36,467 nucleotides of DNA. It comes from Albibeggiatoa sp964388965. Its GTDB lineage: Bacteria; Pseudomonadota; Gammaproteobacteria; Beggiatoales; Beggiatoaceae. Both the position numbers and the translations under genes were made by a program. The stretch covers positions 1 through 36,467 of the forward strand of contig CAYMCP010000034.1 in NCBI GenBank assembly GCA_964388965.1, written 5' to 3'. The notes under the pieces were generated by a model. The model was not told where the DNA came from and searched no databases. It was given only the letters and a program-made list of their open reading frames with translations. Every line of letters begins with the position of its first letter. Position 1 is the first letter of the stretch. This document shows, one piece after another, positions 1 to 8,422 of this stretch.

Positions 1-2
1 TA

Positions 3-158
3 CTAAATAAAGTTGACTTAACTGATGAATGGGAAATTGAGAAACAACTTATTACCGCTCAACAACAGCAGGGTTGGAAAATTCTTTATACCAGTGCCAA
101 AACTGGCGAAAATATTGAAGCTGCTTTTACTGAATTAGCAACACAATTAATCGCATAA
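3..158 (+). CDS. Ras/Rab-like small GTPase, C-terminal fragment
   Basis: The window opens inside a gene whose last 51 codons are visible. They contain an NKVDL stretch (the G4 guanine-specificity motif NKxD) and, about 30 residues later, TSAKTGENIEAAF (the G5 SAK motif followed by the last helix), ending ATQLIA. This order and spacing is that of the end of a Rab/Ras-type GTPase domain, with no C-terminal extension or lipidation cysteine. The P-loop and switch regions lie outside the window. The stop codon is 11 bases before the next ATG and touches its ribosome binding site (AAGGAG), so the GTPase and the hybrid kinase are almost certainly co-transcribed. The family call is fairly secure; its cellular role is unknown. 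Confidence 0.75.
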   Translation, partial: LNKVDLTDEWEIEKQLITAQQQQGWKILYTSAKTGENIEAAFTELATQLIA

Positions 159-169
159 GGAGTTCTTTC

Positions 170-1720
170 ATGTCAACCCTTTCAACACTTCCTCTTAGCA
201 TTACCAAATATATTCACTCGATGTGGATGGCAGAAATGCTCGTGACTTATCTCCACGTAGATAAATATGGTTTATTGAAAAACTGGGGGGGACATCCGCA
301 TTATTATGGCTTAACAAGTTTAGAAACCGATGTACTCGTCAACGAACAAATTGTTTTTTTAGAAGGCTTATTACCCGTTGTTCATACACAACTTATTGAA
401 TTTATTTGCATGGAAAACGGTCGCTATGCGCATGTACACCTTGTACCTGACAATGGTAGCACTTGGGTATTATTGCTTGATGCAACGAATGAATACCACC
501 GTCAGCAGAAATTACAACAACAATTAAATGAATTAAGTATTCTCAGTTATCGCCAAAGTCAAGTTGTACAAAAATTAGAAGTAGCGCGTGAATCATTAAT
601 TGAAGACAAAAATCAATTGGAAAAAATCAATAATTTAAAATCACGTTTTATTGCTGGTCTATCCCATGAATTACGCACACCACTTTCCTCCATTGTCGGC
701 TACACAAAATTGCTAAATGAAGCAAAACAAAACGATGAAGAAGAAACGACTTATTTAACTAATGTTAAAACCAACGCTGCTCATTTATTATCTTTGATTG
801 ATACCTTGCTAGAGCAAACACGAATCGAAAACGGCAATGTCAATTTACACCCAACTCAAAGTGATCTAGCTGAATTGTGTGAAAGTTTAAAAAGCGTGTT
901 TTTTCCTGTTACACTAGATAAAAAATTAACATTTAGCATTACAACAACGATACCTTTACCTCATGCTGTTACAGTAGACGAAGTGCGAGTACGTCAAATA
1001 TTAATCAATTTAATTAATAATGCAATAAAATTCACCGACAAGGGGAAAGTAAATTTAGAAGTGGCATGGCAAGATGATAAATTTTACTTCACGGTGACGG
1101 ATACGGGTTGTGGTATTCCGCAGGAACAATTAGACAAAATTTTTACTGCATTTCATCAAGTTGATACAAATTCGCCAGTAGGTATGGGTTTAGGTTTGGC
1201 AATCAGTTACGAGCTTGTCCAACGTATGCAGGGGGAATTAAGCGTAACGTCTACAGTTGGTAAAGGTTCGACATTTAAGGGTTTTGTTCAAGCTCCTATA
1301 GCCTGTAATCTGAAACCAGAATTACATCAATCTACTAAACCCGTTGTACGCAATGCCCAAGAAATGAAAGTATTATTAGCAGAAGACAGTGTTTATCTGA
1401 GTTCACTCATGCAAATTTATTTGGAAGAGGCGGGTTATCAAGTAATAAAAGCAATTAACGGTTCAGAAGCATTAACATTATTTGAAAAAACCCAACCTGA
1501 TGTACTCCTTATGGATATGCAAATGCCTGTTTTAAATGGCTATGAAACAACAAAACGCTTGCGAGAACAAAACGTTAAGAAGCCTATTATTGCAATTTCA
1601 GCCTCTACTTTACCAGAAGACCATAATTATGCTCTGGAAATTGGTTGCCAACTCTATTTAACAAAACCCGTTCGAGCCGATGTTTTAATGGAAGCAATTA
1701 ACACAGTGTTAAAAAGTTAA
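170..1720 (+). CDS. Hybrid histidine kinase (HisKA-HATPase-REC)
   Basis: A 516-residue cytoplasmic hybrid sensor kinase. Residues 1-115 form a small domain of no clear family (possibly PAS-like), followed by a coiled coil at about 116-155. HisKA carries the phospho-accepting His166 in SHELRTP. The HATPase domain has an N box (NLINNAIKF, about 282-290), a G1 box (DTGCGIP) and a G2 box (GMGLGLAIS). The C-terminal receiver (398-516) has Asp449 in LLMDMQMP and the conserved Lys499 in LTKP. No transmembrane segment is seen, so the input is intracellular. The start is the ATG with AAGGAG eight bases upstream. The gene follows a small GTPase by 11 bases, which may be its regulator (inference). No DNA-binding output is present, so phosphate probably moves on to an Hpt protein or partner regulator elsewhere. 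Confidence 0.9.
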   Translation: MSTLSTLPLSITKYIHSMWMAEMLVTYLHVDKYGLLKNWGGHPHYYGLTSLETDVLVNEQIVFLEGLLPVVHTQLIEFICMENGRYAHVHLVPDNGSTWVLLLDATNEYHRQQKLQQQLNELSILSYRQSQVVQKLEVARESLIEDKNQLEKINNLKSRFIAGLSHELRTPLSSIVGYTKLLNEAKQNDEEETTYLTNVKTNAAHLLSLIDTLLEQTRIENGNVNLHPTQSDLAELCESLKSVFFPVTLDKKLTFSITTTIPLPHAVTVDEVRVRQILINLINNAIKFTDKGKVNLEVAWQDDKFYFTVTDTGCGIPQEQLDKIFTAFHQVDTNSPVGMGLGLAISYELVQRMQGELSVTSTVGKGSTFKGFVQAPIACNLKPELHQSTKPVVRNAQEMKVLLAEDSVYLSSLMQIYLEEAGYQVIKAINGSEALTLFEKTQPDVLLMDMQMPVLNGYETTKRLREQNVKKPIIAISASTLPEDHNYALEIGCQLYLTKPVRADVLMEAINTVLKS

Positions 1721-2032
1721 TACATGATTCTCTGGTGCGAATATACACTTGTATTTTTCTGTCATTTTTTCCCAATTTTGGTTTTGATGACCGCACCATA
1801 AAAGTTGAATAATTCTTTATATCGATAATGTATCGTATGATAATATATAATTTAACTATAAAAAACATAAATTACTTTATTTAAAGTAAAGCACAACCGT
1901 TCTACTCCAATCCCTTTCATATAATTACTTTGTTTTTAGGTATATTTTCTTGATTATGCTCCTCTGTCCTAAAAGTGCAACATAGCCTATCTAAACTAAT
2001 GACATGTCTACTATCCATTTCCATATCAATCC
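1721..2032. other. 312-bp intergenic region, no gene seen
   Basis: A very AT-rich spacer between the hybrid kinase and the SpoIIE phosphatase. I see no convincing coding frame and no strong intrinsic terminator. It contains a perfect 8-bp inverted repeat (TTACTTTA-TT-TAAAGTAA, 1872-1889) and a smaller palindrome (CGATAatgTATCG near 1823-1835). A TATAAT hexamer at 1846-1851 has no good -35 partner at the normal distance. It probably holds the promoter of the phosphatase gene. Confidence 0.5.
1872..1889. promoter_or_regulatory. 18-bp palindrome, possible operator
   Basis: TTACTTTA and TAAAGTAA are perfect inverted copies separated by TT. The palindrome lies about 145 bases before the SpoIIE phosphatase start in a spacer with no other strong signal. 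It could bind a dimeric regulator, but in such AT-rich DNA it could also be chance. Confidence 0.25.
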
Positions 2033-3919
2033 ATGTCTAATCTACAACGAGATACTGAACAATCAGGATTTTCAATACTAACACTTATGTCTAGCATACT
2101 TTTCATTTCAACAACACTAATCAGCTTAGGCTTATTTATATTTTATCAAATAAGTTTGGAAAATTTACAAAAAGAGCTGGTAGTGGAGCAACAACGAAAG
2201 GCTGATGAAATCGCTAATAAATTAGAAAATTATTTGCTTTATGCGCAACAAATTGTCAATACAACTGCAAAACTTATCGCGCCAATACAACAAGATACAA
2301 AAACAGTAGAAACATTACTTAAACGCATTTTATCTTCAGCACCAACTGAGACAATTTACGGTATTGGTGTATGGTATGAGCCTTATCAATTTGATCCGCA
2401 AGTAAAATATTTTGGTCCTTATGTTCATCGTGATTTAGATAATCTGCAAACGACTGTCTTAACTTATGAATGGACAACAGCAGAATATGATTTCCATCAA
2501 CAGCATTGGTATCGCTTAGGGATGGAAGCACAAGGTAAGTTAGTATTTTCAGAACCTTATTTTGACACGAATTTAATTTATATGAGTGCGCTTGTTTCAT
2601 TCGATCATCAAGGTAGTGAGACGCTAGGTATTGTTAGTGTGGACATGGTATTGCCCCAATTATCTGAGTTAATTTTAAATTTAAATAACGAAAATGAAAT
2701 TATTTATGTTTCCACTGCAAAAAATGCACTTTTAGTTCATCCACAGCAGCAGCAATTGTTACAATACGCAGCCCAACAAGATAAAACTGCATCACATCTT
2801 TTGGATTTATCTTTAGCTGATTTAGAAAAATTTAATCAACAATATCCAGTTTTTAAACAAATTTTAACGAATACGACGCAAGTAGCAGGCGTCAATTGGA
2901 CGGTGCATATTGTGGCAAATAAAGAAATTTTAATGAGTAATGTTAGACAATTAGGCAATACTATTTTAGGTGTAATCATGTTGCTGTGGCTTGTTGTATT
3001 AATAGGTATTCCGTTGTTAAGCCGCGCTAATCGACACACGCATGATGTAGAATTAAAAAATGAGCAATTAACAGCTAATAACGATGAATTAGAGCGACGA
3101 GTAGAAGAGAGAACACAAGCATTACAACAAGCTTATGCTGAAATTCAAGATTTGAATGAACAATTAACCTCTGAAAATGTACGAATGCGTGCCGAATTGG
3201 ATATTTCACATCGATTACAACAAATGTTGTTGCCAAAAGAAGATGAATTACAATTAATTAACGAATTGGATATTGCAGGTTTTATGCAGCCAGCTTGCGA
3301 AGTGGGTGGCGATTATTACGATGTATTACAATACAATGGAAAAGTTAAAATTGGGATTGGTGATGTCACCGGGCATGGTTTGGAAAGTAGTGTTTTAATG
3401 TTAATGGTGCAAACTGCGGTGAGAACCTTGCTAGTACACGAAGAGTCTGATGTGATTCGCTTTTTCAGAACATTAAATCGAATAATTTATGATAATGTCC
3501 AACGCATGAAATCAGATAAAAATCTTAGTCTAGCTCTGTTAGATTATAAAGATGGTCAATTAGTATTAAGTGGACAGCATGAAGAAATGTTAGTGATTCG
3601 ATGTAACGGCATTGTGGAACGGATTGATACGATAGATTTGGGTTTTCCAATCGGTTTGGAACAAGAAATTACGCCATTTATCAATCAACATAAAGTGAGT
3701 TTACAGGTGGGTGATGTTGTTATTTTGTATACCGACGGCGTTACAGAGGCTGAGAATCAACATAAACGTTTATATGGTTTGGAGCGTCTATGCCAAATTG
3801 CGCAGCAATGTCGAATGAAATCTGCCCAAGAAATTCGTCAAACGATTGTTGAGGATATTCAAGATTATATTGATGAAATGTATGATGATATTACTTTGGT
3901 GATTATCAAGCAAAAATAA
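2033..3919 (+). CDS. Cache-domain membrane sensor with SpoIIE/RsbU-type PP2C phosphatase
   Basis: A 628-residue inner-membrane signalling protein. Transmembrane helices at about 15-38 and 308-328 enclose a periplasmic region of about 265 residues resembling a double-Cache sensor (it includes a GIGVWYEP stretch). A coiled coil (about 335-395) replaces a recognisable HAMP domain. The C-terminal PP2C/SpoIIE serine phosphatase (410-625) has the metal-binding motifs GGDYYD (425-430), GDVTGHG (443-449), YTDGVTEAEN (from 566) and a final DDITLV. Such proteins normally dephosphorylate an anti-anti-sigma (STAS) partner in partner-switching pathways; no STAS or RsbW-like gene lies beside it. The GQHEEM stretch stands where many family members have an AGHPPP-type motif. 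The start lacks a good Shine-Dalgarno sequence but fits the signal-anchor position. Confidence 0.9.
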   Translation: MSNLQRDTEQSGFSILTLMSSILFISTTLISLGLFIFYQISLENLQKELVVEQQRKADEIANKLENYLLYAQQIVNTTAKLIAPIQQDTKTVETLLKRILSSAPTETIYGIGVWYEPYQFDPQVKYFGPYVHRDLDNLQTTVLTYEWTTAEYDFHQQHWYRLGMEAQGKLVFSEPYFDTNLIYMSALVSFDHQGSETLGIVSVDMVLPQLSELILNLNNENEIIYVSTAKNALLVHPQQQQLLQYAAQQDKTASHLLDLSLADLEKFNQQYPVFKQILTNTTQVAGVNWTVHIVANKEILMSNVRQLGNTILGVIMLLWLVVLIGIPLLSRANRHTHDVELKNEQLTANNDELERRVEERTQALQQAYAEIQDLNEQLTSENVRMRAELDISHRLQQMLLPKEDELQLINELDIAGFMQPACEVGGDYYDVLQYNGKVKIGIGDVTGHGLESSVLMLMVQTAVRTLLVHEESDVIRFFRTLNRIIYDNVQRMKSDKNLSLALLDYKDGQLVLSGQHEEMLVIRCNGIVERIDTIDLGFPIGLEQEITPFINQHKVSLQVGDVVILYTDGVTEAENQHKRLYGLERLCQIAQQCRMKSAQEIRQTIVEDIQDYIDEMYDDITLVIIKQK

Positions 3920-3995
3920 TTTTATTTAATTTTTTATAGCAAAATATGAGCATATATCTATAACTTTTTTTAATCGTATAATAATTACTTTTGCG

Positions 3996-4490
3996 CTATG
4001 GCTTATACGGATATTTCAATCTGACTCGTAACTGTCGGAACGTATCCTGATCCAACATATCATGCCATATTATCAAGCGCATTCTTTTACGTGAGTAAAC
4101 GGCTCTAACATTCAAAATAACAACCGACAGTTGCGCATAATTGTTGATCAATAACTCAGTACGCTGACCATCTTTTAATAGTAAATATTGTTTTAAGGCT
4201 AATTCTCCATTATCATCGTCAATTTGCTGTAAAATAACTAAGCGGCTGTCGTAAAGTGGGTGTCCAATAAAACAAGTATCATATCGATAACTTCGCCACG
4301 CGCTTAATATAATCAATAGCCCTAATGTTAAAATTGACAAGTCAGCGTAGAACCACCCTATTACAACTACAATGCTTAATGTAGAAAAATGTAATGATAA
4401 TAATAGGATACTAAACGTTAGTGAGAACTGTGGCTTAATGTGAAGTGTCTGTGTAAAGCGATTGTCTGAAATATAATCCAGTAATAACAT
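3996..4490 (-). CDS. YgfX/CptA-like membrane protein, orphan
   Basis: A 164-residue protein with two adjacent transmembrane helices (about 22-46 and 49-65) and a soluble C-terminal half ending in WHDMLDQDTFRQLRVRLKYP. The paired helices, the WRSYR segment just after them and the terminal D-[ML]-x(4)-F/W-R-x-L-R-x-L signature match the YgfX/CptA family (PF07254-type). In E. coli CptA is the proposed membrane toxin encoded with SdhE (CptB), the FAD-assembly factor of succinate dehydrogenase. No sdhE lies on either side: the neighbours are a SpoIIE phosphatase and lipoproteins, so this is an orphan copy. It is convergent with the phosphatase gene and divergent from the lipoprotein operon. Toxicity is unproven here. 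Confidence 0.65.
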   Translation of the reverse strand: MLLLDYISDNRFTQTLHIKPQFSLTFSILLLSLHFSTLSIVVVIGWFYADLSILTLGLLIILSAWRSYRYDTCFIGHPLYDSRLVILQQIDDDNGELALKQYLLLKDGQRTELLINNYAQLSVVILNVRAVYSRKRMRLIIWHDMLDQDTFRQLRVRLKYPYKP

Positions 4491-4605
4491 AAACCTAGCT
4501 CATATACTTGTGATAATACCTAAAAAATCATTCGCATCTTATTAAAAAGTATGGTTAAATACGCCACTACACTACCTGAATTTAAATAAAACTGAGGGTT
4601 TCTTT

Positions 4606-5316
4606 ATGAAAAGTTACTCCATCATTGCACTATTTATACTTGCAATTGGGCTGAGTGCTTGTAGTCATCGTCCAATACCTGTTGCAACATCTTATAAATC
4701 TTCGTCACAGCAAAAAATGCAAGCGGCTCATCATTGGAATGTGCTTGCAGCGCATGTCGCTAAACGGCTTAAAGATACATTAGATGTTACATTTCCAGAT
4801 ATTAATTCCCAACCACCAATACATATCCGTTATACCAAAGATCATGAAGAAGTCCCATTTGGTAAGGCGTTTTATCACATGTTGCGTACACGTTTATTGC
4901 AAAAAGGAGTCGTTGTTACGACAGATACTGAATACAAAGATACGCTTATTTTAGATTTTGACATGCAAGTTGTACATCATAAAAATCGCCGTTTAACTTA
5001 TCCGCCGCCGGGTACATTTTCAGCGTTGGCGGGTAGTGTGTGGTTGATTGCGAAAGCGGTCGATGATTGGACATATCCAGAAGCTGCAATTGCACCGTTC
5101 GCCCTAGTCGCCGATATTGGTCTGGCAATGGATTATTACTTGCCCGGTGAGACAAATACCGAAGTTATCATTTCAACTGCTGTAACAATGGGTAATCAGT
5201 ATATTTTTGGTGATACTGGAATTTACTACATCAACACAGGCGATGATGATCATTACTATATGGCAGGTCGGAAATTTCCTGTTGTCAGTTGCCCTCAAAA
5301 TAGCACATGTCCATAG
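4606..5316 (+). CDS. Lipoprotein of unknown function
   Basis: A 236-residue lipoprotein. The signal sequence ends in a lipobox LSAC with the lipidated Cys at residue 19. The residue after it is Ser, which in enterobacterial rules favours outer-membrane sorting. The mature protein has a mixed alpha/beta region (about 40-125) that may take an LpoB/FlgO-like fold, then a hydrophobic, glycine-rich stretch with YPPPGTFSALAGSVW, and ends with two cysteines (CPQNSTCP) that could form a disulfide. GAGGG upstream of the ATG serves as ribosome binding site. It precedes another lipoprotein by 11 bases, so the two form an operon. I do not recognise a characterised family. Confidence 0.7.
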   Translation: MKSYSIIALFILAIGLSACSHRPIPVATSYKSSSQQKMQAAHHWNVLAAHVAKRLKDTLDVTFPDINSQPPIHIRYTKDHEEVPFGKAFYHMLRTRLLQKGVVVTTDTEYKDTLILDFDMQVVHHKNRRLTYPPPGTFSALAGSVWLIAKAVDDWTYPEAAIAPFALVADIGLAMDYYLPGETNTEVIISTAVTMGNQYIFGDTGIYYINTGDDDHYYMAGRKFPVVSCPQNSTCP

Positions 5317-5327
5317 GTAGTTAAATC

Positions 5328-5864
5328 ATGAAAAAAACTTTAATGCTACTTTGGTTTGTATTGCTTTCTTTTGTATTAGCAAGTTGTAGTAATCCTAAAA
5401 AAGATGAGCCAATTAATTTGCCATTAATCGAAGCCAGTTATAAGGCGGCTGAAAAATTGATGAAAAAATCAGCCCAGTTTTACCTTGACCAAGATAAGCC
5501 AATTTTAGTTGCCAGTTTTGTCAATATTGATGATGTGCAGCATTCTTCAACATTAGGGCGTTTGATTTCTGAGCAAATTAAATCCCGTGTCGCACAATTG
5601 GGCTATAAAGTGATTGAAGTCAAATTACGTGATAGTGTATTTGTACAAAGACAGAATGGTGAATTGTTATTGTCACGAGAAATTTTAGATATTACTCAAA
5701 TTCACGACGCACATGCGGTTATTGTGGGTACATACGGGATGATTCGAGAAGCACAGCAAACTTATGTGAATGCACAATTAATCCGTGCCAGAGATAACGT
5801 AATTTTATCTGCTTACGATTTTACTTTACCGTTAGTTAAAATACGTCAACAACGACGCTATTAA
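5328..5864 (+). CDS. FlgO-like lipoprotein
   Basis: A 178-residue lipoprotein with a lipobox LASC (Cys20) after a strongly hydrophobic signal sequence. The mature part fits the FlgO domain: an N-terminal helix, a strand ILVASFVNIDD, then a helix STLGRLISEQIKSRVAQLGY, a strand, HDAHAVIVGTYG, and a strand NAQLIRARDNVILSAYDFTL. FlgO is an outer-membrane lipoprotein of the Vibrio flagellar locus, but the domain is also found in non-flagellar lipoproteins with a TolB-N/LpoB-like fold. No flagellar gene is in the window, so a role in an envelope complex with the preceding lipoprotein is more likely. It ends before a strong bidirectional hairpin shared with hypF. Confidence 0.75.
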   Translation: MKKTLMLLWFVLLSFVLASCSNPKKDEPINLPLIEASYKAAEKLMKKSAQFYLDQDKPILVASFVNIDDVQHSSTLGRLISEQIKSRVAQLGYKVIEVKLRDSVFVQRQNGELLLSREILDITQIHDAHAVIVGTYGMIREAQQTYVNAQLIRARDNVILSAYDFTLPLVKIRQQRRY

Positions 5865-5882
5865 AAAATTATTTAAGAATAA

Positions 5883-5924
5883 GGTGCTGATAAATAAGTA
5901 AAAATATGTTTTTATATCAGCATC
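5883..5924. terminator. Bidirectional hairpin terminator between convergent genes
   Basis: A 10-bp stem (GGTGCTGATA with TATCAGCATC, one G-T pair) encloses a second inner hairpin (TAAAAA-TATG-TTTTTA). It sits in the short gap between the forward lipoprotein operon and the reverse hypF gene, with T-rich sequence on the forward side and an A-rich flank that becomes T-rich on the reverse strand. This is the expected form of a shared intrinsic terminator. Confidence 0.5.
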
Positions 5925-5943
5925 TCGTTTGTTCTCTTTCTTA

Positions 5944-8193
5944 TCATTGCGCAGTATGTACAATTTGTCCGAAACTGATACAGGCATCATTACAAGGCAA
6001 ACGAACGGGGAGATATACCTCAATATTTTGTTGTTCTAATAATTCAATAATTTTCTCCGTTAAATAACGATTTTGGAATACACCCCCACACAAACCTACT
6101 TGATTAATTTTACGTTCGGCTGCTACACGATTAATTTGTGCCAAAATGCCATGTGCCAAACTATTATGAAAACAAGTTGCTTTACGTGTAATTATAACAT
6201 CCTGATCTAAAAAATAATTTAATAAAGGTGCCCAATCCATTTCCCATAAATTTGCGGCATTAAGCGTCACGGGTAATGCGATAAATTCCTCGTTTTGCTC
6301 GCATAAAGCTTCTAACCACATACCTGATTGTCCCTCAAAACTTACTGCTTTCAATAAACCGATTAATGCACTAACCGCGTCAAATAAACGTCCAACCGCA
6401 GTTGTTTGAAAACAATTTATATTTTTTTCCCATGCCTGACGTAAAAGGATTAATTCCTTTCTGCTAATAAATAAATTGACCAACTCAAGTAATTGCTCAT
6501 CATCCAATCCCATCGCCAAACCTAATCCTAACGCACTACGCCAAATTTCATGTACAACTTTATCGCCACCGATTAAAGGAAACTCACGTAAATGTCCAAC
6601 ACGTTGCCAATGTCCGGCTTCTCCGTATAAGGTTTCACCTCCCCATAATTGTTGATTTTCGCCAATACCAACCCCATCCCATGCAAATATAAGCCATTGT
6701 TTTTTATCGTAAAATTCACCTGCTAATGCGGACGCATGTGCATAATGATGTAATACGGTGTGTACATTCAAACCAGTCTTACGCGCCCAGCGGCTGCTAG
6801 CGTAATCAGGATGTGCATCGCAAATAATTTGTTTAGCTTCAATGTGATACAAATTTTGTAAATCGACTATTGTCTGTTGAAATACGTCAAAACTACGTGG
6901 TGTAGCCAAATCACCAATATGTGGCGACATTACTAGGCGATTATCCCACGCTAATGCAACTGTATTTTTTAGATGCGCACCAACGGCTAAAGTCGGTTGC
7001 GATAGTTGAAAAGGTAACTCAAACTCAAAAGGTGTCAATCCACGACCAAGACGGATTGGACGACATTGTTTTGCTATCGTTTTAAATACAGAATCGTCTG
7101 CTGGTCGTACAATGGGGCGATTGTGATGTAAATATGCTTGTACGATGTTTTGTAAACGTATTTCAACATCAGCATTATCGGTTAAGACAGGTTCACCACT
7201 GAAATTGGCGGATGTCATAACTAGCGGACGTTGAAAATCATTCAACAATAAATGGTGCAACGGACTGTAAGGTAACATAACACCTAATTCATTGAGATGT
7301 GGCGCAATGAGTGATGATAAGTTATAACTGGCTGCTTTGGTGGCTAGAATAATTGGACGAGCTGGGCTGTGTAATTGTTTTAACTCCGCGCTGCTAAGTA
7401 TGACTTGTTGCGTTAGGTCGTAATCGACTGGAAACATCACCGCTAATGGTTTATGTGGTCTAGGTTTTTTCTGGCGTAAGTAGTTGATTGCCTTATCCTG
7501 TGTTGCGTCGCAAACGAGGTGATAACCACCTATGCCCTTAACAGCGACCACTTGACCTGCTTTTAATGCTTGTTGTAGCGCAGTTAAAGCGGATTCAGTC
7601 TCTTCGATTAAATTGTTTGCTTGTTTAAATTGCAATTGCGGTCCACAAATGGGACAAGCTAAGGGTTGCGCATGAAATCGTCTATCTAATGGATTGTTAT
7701 ATTCAGCTTGGCATTGCGGGCATAATTCAAAGCTTGCCATACTGGTATTAGAGCGATCATAGGGTAAATTGTGAATAATGGTATAACGTGGACCACATTG
7801 CGTACAATTGATAAAAGGATAGCGATAGCGGCGGTTTTGCGGATCGGTCAACTCTTGTAGGCAATCTGCACAAATAAAATAATCTGGTGGTACATGAATT
7901 TGTTTTTGTTCACTTTTTTCACTAGGTAAAATTTGAAAATGCGTAAAATTTTCTACTTCGATAGGCGTGCGCATTAAAATTTTTGGGTTGGCAATTTGCG
8001 GTACTTGTTTGAGTAAATTTTGATCAAATAAATCAAGATTTTCGCCCGAACCTTGTACGTGAACGGCAACTTGTCCCGCTATATTTTTCACCCAGCCGCT
8101 CAAATGATATTGCGAAGCTAAACGATAGATATAAGGACGGAAGCCAACTCCTTGAACGCGACCTTGAATAAGATAGTGAAATGCTTGAATCAT
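5944..8193 (-). CDS. hypF: Carbamoyltransferase HypF ([NiFe]-hydrogenase maturation)
   Basis: A full-length 749-residue HypF. It uses carbamoyl phosphate and ATP to carbamoylate the C-terminal Cys of HypE, the first step in making the cyanide ligands of the [NiFe] centre. Domains in order: acylphosphatase-like (1-90, with GRVQGVGFRPY), a zinc-finger region with four CxxC pairs (C108/111, C130/133, C158/161, C180/183), a YrdC-like domain (from about 205, VVAVKGIGGYHLVCDA, KKPRPHKPLAVM) and a Kae1-like domain (about 395-749) with metal-binding LHHYAHA (H482, H486) and a late CGGVFQNR. All motifs are intact. Unusually, no hypA-E or hydrogenase structural gene is near. It diverges from rfbA across a 229-bp spacer and lacks a strong ribosome binding site. 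Confidence 0.95.
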   Translation of the reverse strand: MIQAFHYLIQGRVQGVGFRPYIYRLASQYHLSGWVKNIAGQVAVHVQGSGENLDLFDQNLLKQVPQIANPKILMRTPIEVENFTHFQILPSEKSEQKQIHVPPDYFICADCLQELTDPQNRRYRYPFINCTQCGPRYTIIHNLPYDRSNTSMASFELCPQCQAEYNNPLDRRFHAQPLACPICGPQLQFKQANNLIEETESALTALQQALKAGQVVAVKGIGGYHLVCDATQDKAINYLRQKKPRPHKPLAVMFPVDYDLTQQVILSSAELKQLHSPARPIILATKAASYNLSSLIAPHLNELGVMLPYSPLHHLLLNDFQRPLVMTSANFSGEPVLTDNADVEIRLQNIVQAYLHHNRPIVRPADDSVFKTIAKQCRPIRLGRGLTPFEFELPFQLSQPTLAVGAHLKNTVALAWDNRLVMSPHIGDLATPRSFDVFQQTIVDLQNLYHIEAKQIICDAHPDYASSRWARKTGLNVHTVLHHYAHASALAGEFYDKKQWLIFAWDGVGIGENQQLWGGETLYGEAGHWQRVGHLREFPLIGGDKVVHEIWRSALGLGLAMGLDDEQLLELVNLFISRKELILLRQAWEKNINCFQTTAVGRLFDAVSALIGLLKAVSFEGQSGMWLEALCEQNEEFIALPVTLNAANLWEMDWAPLLNYFLDQDVIITRKATCFHNSLAHGILAQINRVAAERKINQVGLCGGVFQNRYLTEKIIELLEQQNIEVYLPVRLPCNDACISFGQIVHTAQ

Positions 8194-8250
8194 TATGGAA
8201 TTTTCAGTTTTAGATTGACAATTTCCGACATCCTCCCCGCGCCATGACTG

Positions 8251-8262
8251 ACGAATATTCGT
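8251..8262. promoter_or_regulatory. 12-bp palindrome in the hypF/rfbA divergent spacer
   Basis: ACGAATATTCGT is a perfect palindrome in the spacer between the divergently transcribed hypF and rfbA. Its place, 58 bases before hypF and about 160 before rfbA, would suit an operator. No supporting second copy was found nearby. Confidence 0.25.
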
Positions 8263-8422
8263 ATTAAGTCAATTATTTAAAGGCTTTATGGATGAATGTA
8301 AAGAGAGATTAACGTATTATTGTACCGTTTTCAACAACGTCTACATAGGATAATCTCACAATCTGTTATTACATGATAGATGAGACATCAAAAATATTTA
8401 TTAAGCTTCGGAGTTTTTTTTA

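Noticed and set aside
1921..2032. Short reverse frame of 35 codons upstream of the SpoIIE phosphatase gene
   Set aside because: There is no ribosome binding site and a neighbouring frame looks equally protein-like, so chance is likely.
5832..6023. Reverse frame of 63 codons near the hypF stop
   Set aside because: It is out of frame with hypF, covers the terminator hairpin and has no family resemblance.
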